DNA from: Flavobacteriales bacterium
GTDB lineage: Bacteria > Bacteroidota > Bacteroidia > Flavobacteriales_D > Sanyastnellaceae
Length of the DNA stretch: 20,708 nt
Direction: 5' to 3'
NCBI GenBank assembly: GCA_028823435.1
Contig: JAPKBK010000007.1
Span: 1-20,708, forward strand
Shown piece after piece: positions 1-8,292 of this stretch (within the stretch, counting starts at the first letter, position 1; the number at the start of each line of letters is the position of its first letter). The position numbers and the translations under genes were made by a program. A model generated the notes under the pieces. That model saw only the letters and a program-made list of their open reading frames with translations. It made no database searches and was not told the DNA's origin.

Positions 1-43
1 GGAGTCCATTACTGGAAAACACCTTGCACTCTAACGGTGTACT

Positions 44-661
44 TTAACCTGCGACGAATACGATGCCTTCAGCTTTGATTTGCTCACCCCCACTTTCTAG
101 CACATCATTCTTCATCACCGCTTTTGTTCGACCATGAAGGTTGATAAGTCCGTTAATCTCACCTTCAGTAGTAAGTTGCATCAGAAGGATTCTTTTTGAA
201 GAACCAGCCATACTTTGACGTTTGTCTGGAGTCACAAACCAAGCTCCGTTGCTTGTTTCTATTTTCCCACCTGCTGATTCAAAATCTCCGAACTCCATGA
301 TAAACCCTGAGAGCGCATTCATGTAGTTGTCAGCTGAACCTATCGTAACCCAACTGTCGTAAGCCAACTCAGGATTTACTGAGAGATCATAACGTTGAAT
401 ATCCGTAGACAAAGCGCCGCCTTTTGGATGCTGATAAAAAGGCTTCGTAGATGTTATAGACAACAATGCAGAAGCTTCGCCATAGATCGCGTCAAGGATA
501 TCTCCCTCGTTCTCAAAAACAGCATAGACACGAAATGTGTTACCGGGCACTTTACCTTCGTTATCTATTTCTTCTACATCGAGTCTTAAAAACTGAGCGC
601 TTAATGGGGCAACCATTAATGTCATAAGTAAAGCTGTAAATAGTGTGGTAATACGGTTCAT
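44..661 (-). CDS. Small secreted protein sharing a domain with the SprB-like protein at 1706-4105
   Basis: Predicted 205-residue exported protein of unknown function. The start at 661 is preferred over an in-frame ATG at 709 because it places a clean signal peptide (MNRITTLFTALLMTLMVAPLSAQ region) at the N-terminus; the longer form would prefix 16 basic residues. The mature part matches, by eye, the N-terminal domain of the large protein two genes upstream. Shared landmarks in the same order are TFRVYAVFEN / TYKVYADFTN, a SWVTIGS / TYWTIGM segment, NGAWFVTP / DGAFFVLS and RILLMQLTT / RILIAQVTT. It has no SprB repeats and no recognisable T9SS C-terminal domain, so it is probably released to the periplasm or uses another route. 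It is the last gene of a three-gene minus-strand cluster, 83 nt after the PorP/SprF-like gene. It may be a free-standing partner or decoy of the large protein's N-terminal domain; that is inference. Confidence 0.75.
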   Translation of the reverse strand: MNRITTLFTALLMTLMVAPLSAQFLRLDVEEIDNEGKVPGNTFRVYAVFENEGDILDAIYGEASALLSITSTKPFYQHPKGGALSTDIQRYDLSVNPELAYDSWVTIGSADNYMNALSGFIMEFGDFESAGGKIETSNGAWFVTPDKRQSMAGSSKRILLMQLTTEGEINGLINLHGRTKAVMKNDVLESGGEQIKAEGIVFVAG

Positions 662-744
662 ATCAATGATAATTCGTGAATAATATCTGCGCTTGTTTGT
701 TTTGGACACATAAGATAATCAAATCTAGTGCCAAATATAAAGTT

Positions 745-1701
745 CTACTTAACCAATCTGCTTTTTTCGAGGATTCTTCTTGGACCTATTGACCCTTGAC
801 CGAATCCTCTTCTGTGCGGCAATATGTAGGTAAGATTAATCTCGTGAGAGTGAGGACTTAATAGGTTTGCGCCTGTAGAAATATCGTAGGCGTATGAAAA
901 TCCAATACTGGCGAATTCAATTCCAGCAGAAACGGTGACAGCATCCCCCATCCTCACGCCTAAGCCACCCCAGTACAATGCCTGGTAGAACTTATAAATC
1001 ACACGAGAATGAATGTCAATTTGTGCAGGGGTCACTTCTGTAAGACGAAGCATGCCTGAGGTTTGGACTGACATCTCATTTGTCACATCAGTCGTATAGC
1101 TTCCCATAAATCTGTAGTGACGAATGTGCTGATTAAGGTCATTTTCAACACCTATCAGCCCGAGTTTATCTTGGAAAAGATTTGAAACAGCGATTCCGAA
1201 AAAATAATCAGTCCCATAAATCATCATTCCAGTAGAAGCATCCACACCGAAAGTCGTTTCTAATGAACCATTGAGTGCAGGGTCGTCTTGATCCCACACA
1301 TTCAAATCACTGCTGTCAAATCCAAATTGGGTGCCCTGTAGAGAAAGGCCAAAGGACACAGCGTCTGAATTGGGGAGTCGTAATTGATAAGACCCGGTAA
1401 GTTCAACACCGGTTTGAGAAACGGCACCCCCCATGTCGTCATTATATACAATAATCCCACCGCCAATTTGATTTGGGAAGGAGCTATGCGCACTAAACAC
1501 GGTGGTCGTAGGCGCACCTTCAAAACCTGCCCACTGATTGCGATATGACGAACCGAAGACTGTCACAGGTTCTGTACCGGCAACCGCTGGGTTAATCAGA
1601 AAAGAATTGACGGGAAATGAAGTCCTTCTAAATCGCTGTTGCGCTTGAAGCGGAGCTGCAAAAATAAAAATCCAAATTGAGGCAATGAGTAGTCGTGTCA
1701 T
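745..1701 (-). CDS. PorP/SprF-family type IX secretion outer-membrane protein
   Basis: A 318-residue protein with a signal peptide (about residues 1-20, ending in LQAQ) and the hallmarks of the PorP/SprF family. These are an N-terminal FLINPAVAGTEP segment, then RNQWAGFEGAPTTT, alternating beta-strand-like segments throughout, and a C-terminal strand pair with GFSYAYDIST and SHEINLTY. The family forms outer-membrane beta-barrels. PorP is a core T9SS component, while SprF-like paralogues are needed for secretion of particular cargo with type B C-terminal domains. Here the gene starts 4 nt after the stop of a type B cargo gene, so the dedicated SprF-like role is more likely than the core PorP role. 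The downstream neighbour encodes a small secreted protein. No upstream promoter is needed, given the tight spacing. Confidence 0.9.
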   Translation of the reverse strand: MTRLLIASIWIFIFAAPLQAQQRFRRTSFPVNSFLINPAVAGTEPVTVFGSSYRNQWAGFEGAPTTTVFSAHSSFPNQIGGGIIVYNDDMGGAVSQTGVELTGSYQLRLPNSDAVSFGLSLQGTQFGFDSSDLNVWDQDDPALNGSLETTFGVDASTGMMIYGTDYFFGIAVSNLFQDKLGLIGVENDLNQHIRHYRFMGSYTTDVTNEMSVQTSGMLRLTEVTPAQIDIHSRVIYKFYQALYWGGLGVRMGDAVTVSAGIEFASIGFSYAYDISTGANLLSPHSHEINLTYILPHRRGFGQGSIGPRRILEKSRLVK

Positions 1702-1705
1702 CGTT

Positions 1706-4105
1706 TCAGTATTTAAGAGATACCGTACCCGTAATCGGCGGGTCGTATGGGCTTAACTCAATGGTATAATAATAGTCTGCGACAGGTAGACGTTGATTGT
1801 TGAATCGACCATCCCAATTCACATCTCCCTCAGAAGAGAAGAATAACAATTGACCCCATCTGTTGTATACTTTAACTTCAGATTGAGGGAAATCTAACAA
1901 CCCCCCTACGATCCATTCATCATTGTATCCATCTCCATTTGGCGTAAGCGCATCTGCGATGAAAAGACACCCTTCTATGTGCGTTATCGCTTCCGACACG
2001 GTTAGATTACAGCCAATAGCATCCGTGACAGTCACTGTGTATGTATCTTCTGTAAGTCCAATTGCAGTGGCGGAAGTTTGATCGAAAGGATCGCTCCATA
2101 AGTAAGTGAAAGGCGAATCCCCGCCATCAATGGATACAGTAATCGTTCCATCCTCAGCATTCCAACAAGTAACAGGAGAAGGGAATGTGGTGAGAATCAT
2201 ATCTGTAATGATTGCGACATCAATAGAGAATGTATCCGTAATCTGACATCCCAACACATCAGAAACGATGGCCGTATAGGTCATTTCACTGAGGTTATTG
2301 AGGTTTGCTATGTTACCTAATGTATCTGTGACCATCCAAGTAAGTTCTCCCGTTCCTCCAGCAGGAAAGATATCAGCGGACCCATTACTCATGCCTGTAC
2401 AAGTTGCTGAAGTCGTCGAAATCAGGAACTCTAGTGGTGGGGGTGCATCTATGAGGAAAGGTACATTTGTCGTACAACCGTTGTCATCAATAATCGAAGC
2501 AACATATTCCGAAGCACAAAGACTGTCTTGACTTGAGGCAACCAATCCGCTTAATGCATCTGTAATTTCGAGGGTTAAAGAGCCTGTACCTCCAAAATAA
2601 AGTAAGTCTGCTGCACCATTACAATCACTTCCACAAGTAATAGGTGCTGCAGAAACAATCTGAAGTGTAATGGCATCTGGCTCCAATACGTCGATCACCT
2701 CGGTTCCAGGTGTACAGTCAAAAATGTCGATGATTTGCACATTATAATTGCCTGGCACAAGTCCTTGAACTGTGTCTGGGAGAAGAAGTGTATCTGAGTT
2801 TACAACGATAAATAAATCACCTGAACCACCAGAAGCTTCTGCACTTATAGATCCATTGGCATTTCCTTGACAATCAATATCGCTTGTTGTGACAAGCGCT
2901 TCGATTGGCAATGGACAATTCACGAATAAAACAGTATCTAGAGAACAACCTTCTGTATCATTGACCGAAAATGTAAATGCGCCGTCTCCATCTTGGCAAA
3001 CCAAATCGGTCCAACATTCATTTGCGCCATTCACTGAAGCAACATCCAACCCGACAGGGTCTAACACTGATATGAATAAGTCTCCAGAACCACCAGAAGC
3101 TCCTGGCGCTAAAAGACACACCGTCGCATCACCTTCTCCGAAGCAGTCATTGTCAGACACAAGCTCAAAATCAGCCTGGATAGGACCCGGTGCTGTCACG
3201 GCAAAGGATGTTGTATCAATACATGTAAATTCATCAATGATGACCATCGAATAATTTCCGGGAGATAAGTCATCGAAAGAAGAAGTGGCCTGAGGCCCGA
3301 CGATCAACTCGCCACCTTGATCTAAAAGAACATATGTCGCAAGCGATGGGTCACCTACACCTAAAAACTCTACTTCTACCGTGGAAGAACCACCAGCACA
3401 AGGAAGAACCGCGCCACTCACTGTTGCATCCTGCGAAAGATATGGTTCGCACGGGTTTGTAACACAGATCTGGTCGGTAGGCTCAAAAAATTGAGGGTTG
3501 GATTGCTGACCTTCAACAAAAATGTGAAAACTGGCGCCAAAGCACCAATCACCACAGGTTGTTACTTGCGCTATTAAAATCCGCAAATCATCCCCAGCAA
3601 TAGCATTTATGGGCGCCGATAAAACAAAAAACGCACCGTCTGAGATTGCACTAGAACAGATGTCTTCGCCATCAGGAAGGTCAATAGATTGTGGAATATC
3701 ACCCGGCGCATCGCTACTTTCCATTCCTATCGTCCAATAGGTGTCATATTCCCACAACGGAAAAGCATCCCAAAAAAAGCTTGAGTTAGACGCATCCATT
3801 AAAATACTCGTTGACACAGGATTAAAACAACCACAAGGCGCATCGATTTCCATCGGAATGGTACCTAGAACAGCAACATCTGAATAGACTGCACTGATTA
3901 CATCTGTCGAATTTGTGAAGTCTGCGTAAACTTTGTAGGTTACATAACCATCCAAAGTCCCCAATGGATCGAACGTGTCGTCTGGAGAAGGGGTGTTAGG
4001 CCCGTAGAATGCAGTATCGACTTCAATAGTGATACCCGTCATCTGTGCGTTTGTCGTAGTAACAAACATCACAGCAAACCCTATAATTAAGAGGCGAAAA
4101 TTCAT
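1706..4105 (-). CDS. SprB-like repeat surface protein with type B T9SS C-terminal domain
   Basis: A 799-residue exported protein. The start at 4105 (MNFRLLIIGFAVMFVTTTNAQ region) is preferred over the ATG at 4144 because it gives a standard signal peptide. Residues about 22-217 form a domain also found in the small protein at 44-661. From about 319 to 710 there are five SprB-type repeats, recognised by a Cys-x(n)-NG/DG motif followed by GG-S/T-G/D. Their cores are NDCFGEGDATV, IDCQGNANGSI, ITCGSDCNGAA, ATCTGMSNGSA and VTCWNAEDGTI. The last ~88 residues are a gliding-motility-type C-terminal domain (type B CTD), with LTPNGDGYNDEW, VYNRWG and ADYYYTIE. Such domains direct export by T9SS and usually need a neighbouring SprF-like protein, which is encoded 4 nt downstream. 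It is probably a cell-surface adhesin. The length is well below that of the giant SprB. Confidence 0.88.
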   Translation of the reverse strand: MNFRLLIIGFAVMFVTTTNAQMTGITIEVDTAFYGPNTPSPDDTFDPLGTLDGYVTYKVYADFTNSTDVISAVYSDVAVLGTIPMEIDAPCGCFNPVSTSILMDASNSSFFWDAFPLWEYDTYWTIGMESSDAPGDIPQSIDLPDGEDICSSAISDGAFFVLSAPINAIAGDDLRILIAQVTTCGDWCFGASFHIFVEGQQSNPQFFEPTDQICVTNPCEPYLSQDATVSGAVLPCAGGSSTVEVEFLGVGDPSLATYVLLDQGGELIVGPQATSSFDDLSPGNYSMVIIDEFTCIDTTSFAVTAPGPIQADFELVSDNDCFGEGDATVCLLAPGASGGSGDLFISVLDPVGLDVASVNGANECWTDLVCQDGDGAFTFSVNDTEGCSLDTVLFVNCPLPIEALVTTSDIDCQGNANGSISAEASGGSGDLFIVVNSDTLLLPDTVQGLVPGNYNVQIIDIFDCTPGTEVIDVLEPDAITLQIVSAAPITCGSDCNGAADLLYFGGTGSLTLEITDALSGLVASSQDSLCASEYVASIIDDNGCTTNVPFLIDAPPPLEFLISTTSATCTGMSNGSADIFPAGGTGELTWMVTDTLGNIANLNNLSEMTYTAIVSDVLGCQITDTFSIDVAIITDMILTTFPSPVTCWNAEDGTITVSIDGGDSPFTYLWSDPFDQTSATAIGLTEDTYTVTVTDAIGCNLTVSEAITHIEGCLFIADALTPNGDGYNDEWIVGGLLDFPQSEVKVYNRWGQLLFFSSEGDVNWDGRFNNQRLPVADYYYTIELSPYDPPITGTVSLKY

Positions 4106-4284
4106 GCAAGTAGTAGAAATATTCAAAGGTGAAATCGGAATCAATTCAAGACTGCAAATTAACGGATTTGACCTAATAAAGACCTAAAACCTGTCACCTA
4201 ATTTTATTGAACAACACATTTGCCTAAAAAACGAGGTCATATATTGTAGAATTCCATGTTTAAAATGAAGAAAAAGTCACGCAT

Positions 4285-4314
4285 GACATCGCGTTCATTT
4301 TTATGAATGATGTC
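4285..4314. repeat. Imperfect inverted repeat in the divergent intergenic region
   Basis: The outer arms GACATC (4285-4290) and GATGTC (4309-4314) are perfect complements. Inside them the arms TTCAT (4294-4298) and ATGAA (4303-4307) enclose a TTTT loop. The unpaired bases are gcg on one side and one t on the other. Neither strand has a T-run immediately after the stem, so it does not look like an intrinsic terminator. An operator shared by the divergent genes is possible, but it may also be chance in AT-rich DNA. Confidence 0.4.
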
Positions 4315-4413
4315 CGATAACACCTTCTCCCCTCCTATGTTACTGAGGATAGACAACACAAAAATAAGAGCGGGTGTACGCAAAGAGTGAATACATTTAA
4401 GGGATTGACAAAC

Positions 4414-4449
4414 TTGAGTGTGTGACCTGTCAGCAATGGCTTAATTTCG
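4414..4449 (+). promoter_or_regulatory. Candidate flavobacterial promoter for icmF
   Basis: TAATTTCG at 4442-4449 matches the Bacteroidota -7 consensus TAnnTTTG at all defined positions but one (C for T). A TTG at 4414-4416 lies 25 nt upstream, slightly more than the usual spacing to the -33 element. Transcription would begin around 4455, giving a very short leader before the ATG at 4466. The call rests on consensus matching only. Confidence 0.3.
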
Positions 4450-4465
4450 CATTGAAATTCTAGCT

Positions 4466-7400
4466 ATGGAAGTAAAACAACCTTATAGACCTCAAAATAA
4501 AATCCGAATCGTCTCGGCTGCAAGTTTATTTGACGGCCACGACGCAGCAATTAACATCATGCGACGGATTATTCAACGTACTGGTTGTGAGGTGATACAC
4601 CTTGGTCATGACAGAAGCGTGGATGAAGTTGTGACAACTGCGATACAAGAAGATGCACAAGCAATCGCGATGACATCTTATCAAGGAGGCCACAACGAGT
4701 ACTTTAAATACATGAAGGATCTGCTTGATGAGCGTGGCGCCGGGCATATTAAGATCTTCGGAGGAGGAGGAGGAACAATTCTTCCTGAAGAGATCGCTGC
4801 TTTACAAGAATATGGGGTCACACGAATCTACCATCCTGATGACGGAAGAGAGATGGGGCTTCAAGGGATGATCAATGACCTGGTTGAACAATCTGATTAT
4901 GAAACAGTGCCCTCCATTGAGGATTTAGACGGTGCCATTGAACGTTTAGGAAAAAGAAACATTCGTGACATTGCCCGAACGATTACTGCAGCAGAGAACG
5001 ATGCTGAGTCCTTCTCAAAAGCTTTCGAAAGCGTGTACCCAGAATTACCAAAAGTGCCCGTTCTGGGCATTACTGGAACAGGTGGCTCTGGAAAATCATC
5101 CATGGTGGATGAACTCGTGCGTCGTTTCTTGGCGGATTTTCCTGAAAAACGGATCGCATTGGTCTCTGTAGACCCTTCAAAACGCAAAACTGGAGGGGCG
5201 CTACTGGGTGATCGGATCCGAATGAATGCGATACACAACGAAAGAGTGTATATGCGCTCTCTGGCAACACGTCAGTCAAACTTAGCATTGTCCAAGCATG
5301 TTGCTGAGGCATTAAATGTATTGAAAGCTGCTGAATTTGATTTGATCATTCTTGAAACGTCGGGAATAGGCCAAAGCGACACCGAAATCATGGAGCATAG
5401 CGATGTCGCGCTATATATTATGACTCCTGAGTTTGGTGCTGCGACACAACTCGAGAAGATTGACATGCTGGACTTTGCAGATGTCGTCGCCATCAATAAA
5501 TCTGACAAACGTGGCGCACAGGATGCGCTTAGAGATGTTCGGAAGCAATTTAAACGCAATCACGACCTCTGGGAAGCCAAAGATGATGAGCTTCCCATCA
5601 TTGCGACGATCGCCAGTCAATTTAACGATCCTGGCACAAATTTTCTATACGAAACTCTGATGAAAGAGCTCGTTAAAAAATCCGGAACGGCACTCGCATC
5701 TACAACGAAAGAAACTGGACTCGTGAGTCAAAGCGAGAAAGTGTTTATTATTCCACCTTCTAGAGTGAGGTACTTAAGTGAAATTGCAGAAGCAAATAGA
5801 TCTTACGATAAATGGGCCGCAAAACAAGCAAGTATTGCAGGAAGAGTGCAAGCTTTACAGAAGGCCGCCGATGAATTTACTTCTGATGAATCAACCAAAT
5901 CTGCAGTATCTGCAAAGGCGGATGAGGTTCAGCTGGAGCTTGACCATAAAATGCTTTCATGGCTAAAAGGTTGGCCTGCATTGAAAGCACGATATAAAGA
6001 GGACATCTTCACCTATGAGGTTAGAGGAAAGAAAATCAACATCCCTACCAAGCAAAAGACGCTTTCTAACAAACACATTTCAAAAGTCGCCCTCCCCTCT
6101 TTTACTGAATGGAGTGATTTGGTGAAATACGCCACACAAGAAAATCTTCCTGGATCGTTTCCATACACAGCAGGAATTTATCCTTTCAAGAGAACTGGAG
6201 AAGATCCTACGAGAATGTTCGCTGGAGAAGGCGGACCCGAAAGAACAAACAAGCGATTTCATTACGTATCGCTTGGAATGCCTGCAAAAAGACTTTCAAC
6301 GGCATTTGACTCAGTTACTTTATACGGCAGCGACCCTGATTTAAGGCCAGACATTTATGGTAAAGTCGGAAATGCTGGCGTGAGTGTGTGTTGCCTCGAC
6401 GATGCAAAGAAGCTTTACAGTGGGTTCGATCTGTGTTCTGCAAAGACGAGCGTTTCTATGACCATAAATGGTCCAGCTCCCATGGTTCTCGCATTCTTCT
6501 TAAATGCAGCGATAGACCAAACCTGCGAGAAGTACATCACAGAAAACACCCTCGAATCAGACGTTGAAAAAGTACTCAAAGCGAAGTGGGACGACCAGGG
6601 ACTAGTTCGTCCTCATTACGAGGGAGCGCTGCCAGAAGGCAACAATGGATTGGGTTTAATGCTACTCGGATGTACTGGAGATGAGGTTCTAGATAAGGAC
6701 ACCTATGCAGCACTTAAAAAACAGGCATTAAATGCTGTAAGAGGTACCGTTCAAGCCGACATTCTTAAAGAAGATCAAGCCCAAAACACATGTATCTTCT
6801 CGACTGAGTTCGCACTCAGATTGATGGGCGATGTGCAGCAGTATTTTATCGATAAAAAGGTGCGCAATTTTTACTCTGTATCTATCAGTGGCTACCACAT
6901 TGCAGAAGCCGGCGCAAACCCGATCACACAGCTTGCATTTACACTGTCAAACGGATTTACGTACATAGAATACTATTTAAGTCGGGGTATGGACATTGAT
7001 GCGTTTGGTCCCAATCTCAGCTTCTTTTTCTCTAACGGAGTCGATCCCGAATATGCAGTTATAGGAAGAGTTGCGAGAAGGATTTGGGCCAAAGCAATGA
7101 GAGAGAAATACGGCGCCTCCCCTCGTGCTCAAATGCTCAAATACCACATACAAACGTCTGGCAGATCTCTGCACGCACAGGAGATAGATTTCAATGACAT
7201 ACGCACAACATTACAAGCGTTGTATGCGATTTACGACAACTGTAACTCACTACACACCAATGCATATGACGAGGCGATTACAACTCCTACGGAAGAGTCT
7301 GTGAGGCGCGCTATGGCGATACAACTTATCATCAACAAAGAACTTGGATTAGCCATGAATGAAAACCCAATCCAAGGTTCATATGTCATTGAGGAACTCA

Positions 7401-7840
7401 CTGACCTCGTAGAGGAAGCGGTACTTCTGGAGTTCGACCAAATAACCGAGCGCGGAGGGGTGTTGGGCGCCATGGAAACCATGTACCAACGGTCTCGAAT
7501 TCAAGAGGAATCACTGCACTACGAAACCCTGAAACACTCTGGGGAATATGAAATCATAGGGGTGAATACTTTCTTAAGCAAAGATGGCTCCCCAACCATC
7601 ATTCCAGAAGAGGTCATCCGAGCTACTGAAGATGAGAAACAAGTTCAACTTTGCAATCTAAAAGCGTTGCACACAGCCATGAGCGGGTGTTCCAGTGATG
7701 CAATCCAGAAAGTTCAAGCAGCTGTTGTTTCAGGTGGGAACATCTTTGAGGAACTGATTGAAGCAAGTAAGGTCGCTTCATTAGGTCAAATCACAGACGC
7801 AATGTTCCATGTGGGCGGTGCATATCGTCGCAACATGTAA
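4466..7840 (+). CDS. icmF: Fused isobutyryl-CoA mutase (IcmF), adenosylcobalamin-dependent
   Basis: A 1124-residue enzyme interconverting isobutyryl-CoA and n-butyryl-CoA (some homologues also act on isovaleryl- or pivalyl-CoA), cytoplasmic, using coenzyme B12. The domain order is diagnostic. The B12-binding domain spans about 12-140, with the cobalt-ligand histidine in FDGHDAAIN (His25), TSYQGGH (70-76) and a glycine run at 99-103. The MeaI-type G-protein chaperone spans about 195-405, with P-loop GTGGSGKS (204-211), DPSKRKTGGALLGDR (236-250), ETSGIGQ (297-303) and NKSD (344-347). The mutase barrel spans about 545-1124, with GYH (His811) equivalent to the active-site histidine of methylmalonyl-CoA mutase. 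The positions equivalent to Tyr89 and Arg207 of Propionibacterium methylmalonyl-CoA mutase are Phe585 (RMFAG) and Gln773 (AQNT). That pair is typical of isobutyryl-CoA mutases and argues against methylmalonyl-CoA as substrate. The gene looks complete and intact. Confidence 0.96.
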   Translation: MEVKQPYRPQNKIRIVSAASLFDGHDAAINIMRRIIQRTGCEVIHLGHDRSVDEVVTTAIQEDAQAIAMTSYQGGHNEYFKYMKDLLDERGAGHIKIFGGGGGTILPEEIAALQEYGVTRIYHPDDGREMGLQGMINDLVEQSDYETVPSIEDLDGAIERLGKRNIRDIARTITAAENDAESFSKAFESVYPELPKVPVLGITGTGGSGKSSMVDELVRRFLADFPEKRIALVSVDPSKRKTGGALLGDRIRMNAIHNERVYMRSLATRQSNLALSKHVAEALNVLKAAEFDLIILETSGIGQSDTEIMEHSDVALYIMTPEFGAATQLEKIDMLDFADVVAINKSDKRGAQDALRDVRKQFKRNHDLWEAKDDELPIIATIASQFNDPGTNFLYETLMKELVKKSGTALASTTKETGLVSQSEKVFIIPPSRVRYLSEIAEANRSYDKWAAKQASIAGRVQALQKAADEFTSDESTKSAVSAKADEVQLELDHKMLSWLKGWPALKARYKEDIFTYEVRGKKINIPTKQKTLSNKHISKVALPSFTEWSDLVKYATQENLPGSFPYTAGIYPFKRTGEDPTRMFAGEGGPERTNKRFHYVSLGMPAKRLSTAFDSVTLYGSDPDLRPDIYGKVGNAGVSVCCLDDAKKLYSGFDLCSAKTSVSMTINGPAPMVLAFFLNAAIDQTCEKYITENTLESDVEKVLKAKWDDQGLVRPHYEGALPEGNNGLGLMLLGCTGDEVLDKDTYAALKKQALNAVRGTVQADILKEDQAQNTCIFSTEFALRLMGDVQQYFIDKKVRNFYSVSISGYHIAEAGANPITQLAFTLSNGFTYIEYYLSRGMDIDAFGPNLSFFFSNGVDPEYAVIGRVARRIWAKAMREKYGASPRAQMLKYHIQTSGRSLHAQEIDFNDIRTTLQALYAIYDNCNSLHTNAYDEAITTPTEESVRRAMAIQLIINKELGLAMNENPIQGSYVIEELTDLVEEAVLLEFDQITERGGVLGAMETMYQRSRIQEESLHYETLKHSGEYEIIGVNTFLSKDGSPTIIPEEVIRATEDEKQVQLCNLKALHTAMSGCSSDAIQKVQAAVVSGGNIFEELIEASKVASLGQITDAMFHVGGAYRRNM

Positions 7841-7848
7841 TCTGTAGC

Positions 7849-8292
7849 ATGCGATTTTTCAGAAATTTAATCAGCATTACCATAGGATTGGCGTGTGGGG
7901 GGCTTACTGCTTTCCTGATCGCGTCATCTGGACGTGGTTTTTTTTCTGAATATCAAGATGTACCAAACATTACAGAACCATTGGCATTTGCTTCATTTAT
8001 AGAAGCATTGCCAACTGGCGCTTTTATAGTTTTGCTTTTTTCACACAGTGTGGGGAGTCTACTCGCAGCATTTGTTGCGACAAGTCTGTCTGGACACACG
8101 CGACCTACACCGGCTCTTGCAATCGGCGTTTTAATGCTCGCGGGAGGGATCCGAAATCTCATTTTAATCCCTCACCCTGTTTGGTACCAAATAAGTGAAG
8201 CAATCATCTATTTGCCAGCCGTATTCTTAGGGTATATACTGTCTTTAAAAGTCAGACAAATGATTACCGCACCACAGTCACACAACCTCTAA
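7849..8292 (+). CDS. Four-helix membrane protein of unknown function
   Basis: A 147-residue hydrophobic protein, family not recognised. Four likely membrane-spanning segments can be seen at about residues 6-26, 57-80, 88-108 and 113-131. A more polar stretch (about 27-55) lies between the first two, and the tail is short and basic. It starts 8 nt after the icmF stop codon and so is probably co-transcribed with it; no functional link to acyl-CoA metabolism is evident. Its last 29 nt overlap, tail to tail, the end of the convergent CotH-kinase gene. The frame is open throughout and the hydrophobic pattern is regular, which supports a real gene. Confidence 0.75.
   Translation: MRFFRNLISITIGLACGGLTAFLIASSGRGFFSEYQDVPNITEPLAFASFIEALPTGAFIVLLFSHSVGSLLAAFVATSLSGHTRPTPALAIGVLMLAGGIRNLILIPHPVWYQISEAIIYLPAVFLGYILSLKVRQMITAPQSHNL

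Larger units (their letters stand above)
4106..4465. other. Divergent intergenic region between the SprB-like gene and icmF
   Basis: About 360 nt with no convincing gene. The only short open frames are a dozen codons long, for example one at 4265. It must hold promoters for both flanking transcription units. An imperfect dyad lies at 4285-4314 and a candidate promoter for icmF at 4414-4449. On the minus strand, CACCTTTG (4124-4131) with TTTG (4155-4158) 23 nt upstream is a weak match to the Bacteroidota TTTG...TAnnTTTG pattern, but too poor to call. No Shine-Dalgarno sequence precedes either start, as is normal in this phylum. Confidence 0.6.

Noticed and set aside
1..43. Window edge searched for a terminator after the small secreted protein gene
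   Set aside because: Only 43 nt are visible and no clear stem plus T-run is present on the minus strand.
2889..3254. Plus-strand 121-codon open frame
   Set aside because: It is antisense within the SprB-like gene, low complexity (Ser/Thr/Pro), and has no signal peptide or domain.
4466..7840. Methylmalonyl-CoA mutase as the identity of the B12 enzyme
   Set aside because: The N-terminal B12 domain plus internal G-protein domain, and Phe585/Gln773 in place of the Tyr/Arg pair, point to isobutyryl-CoA mutase.
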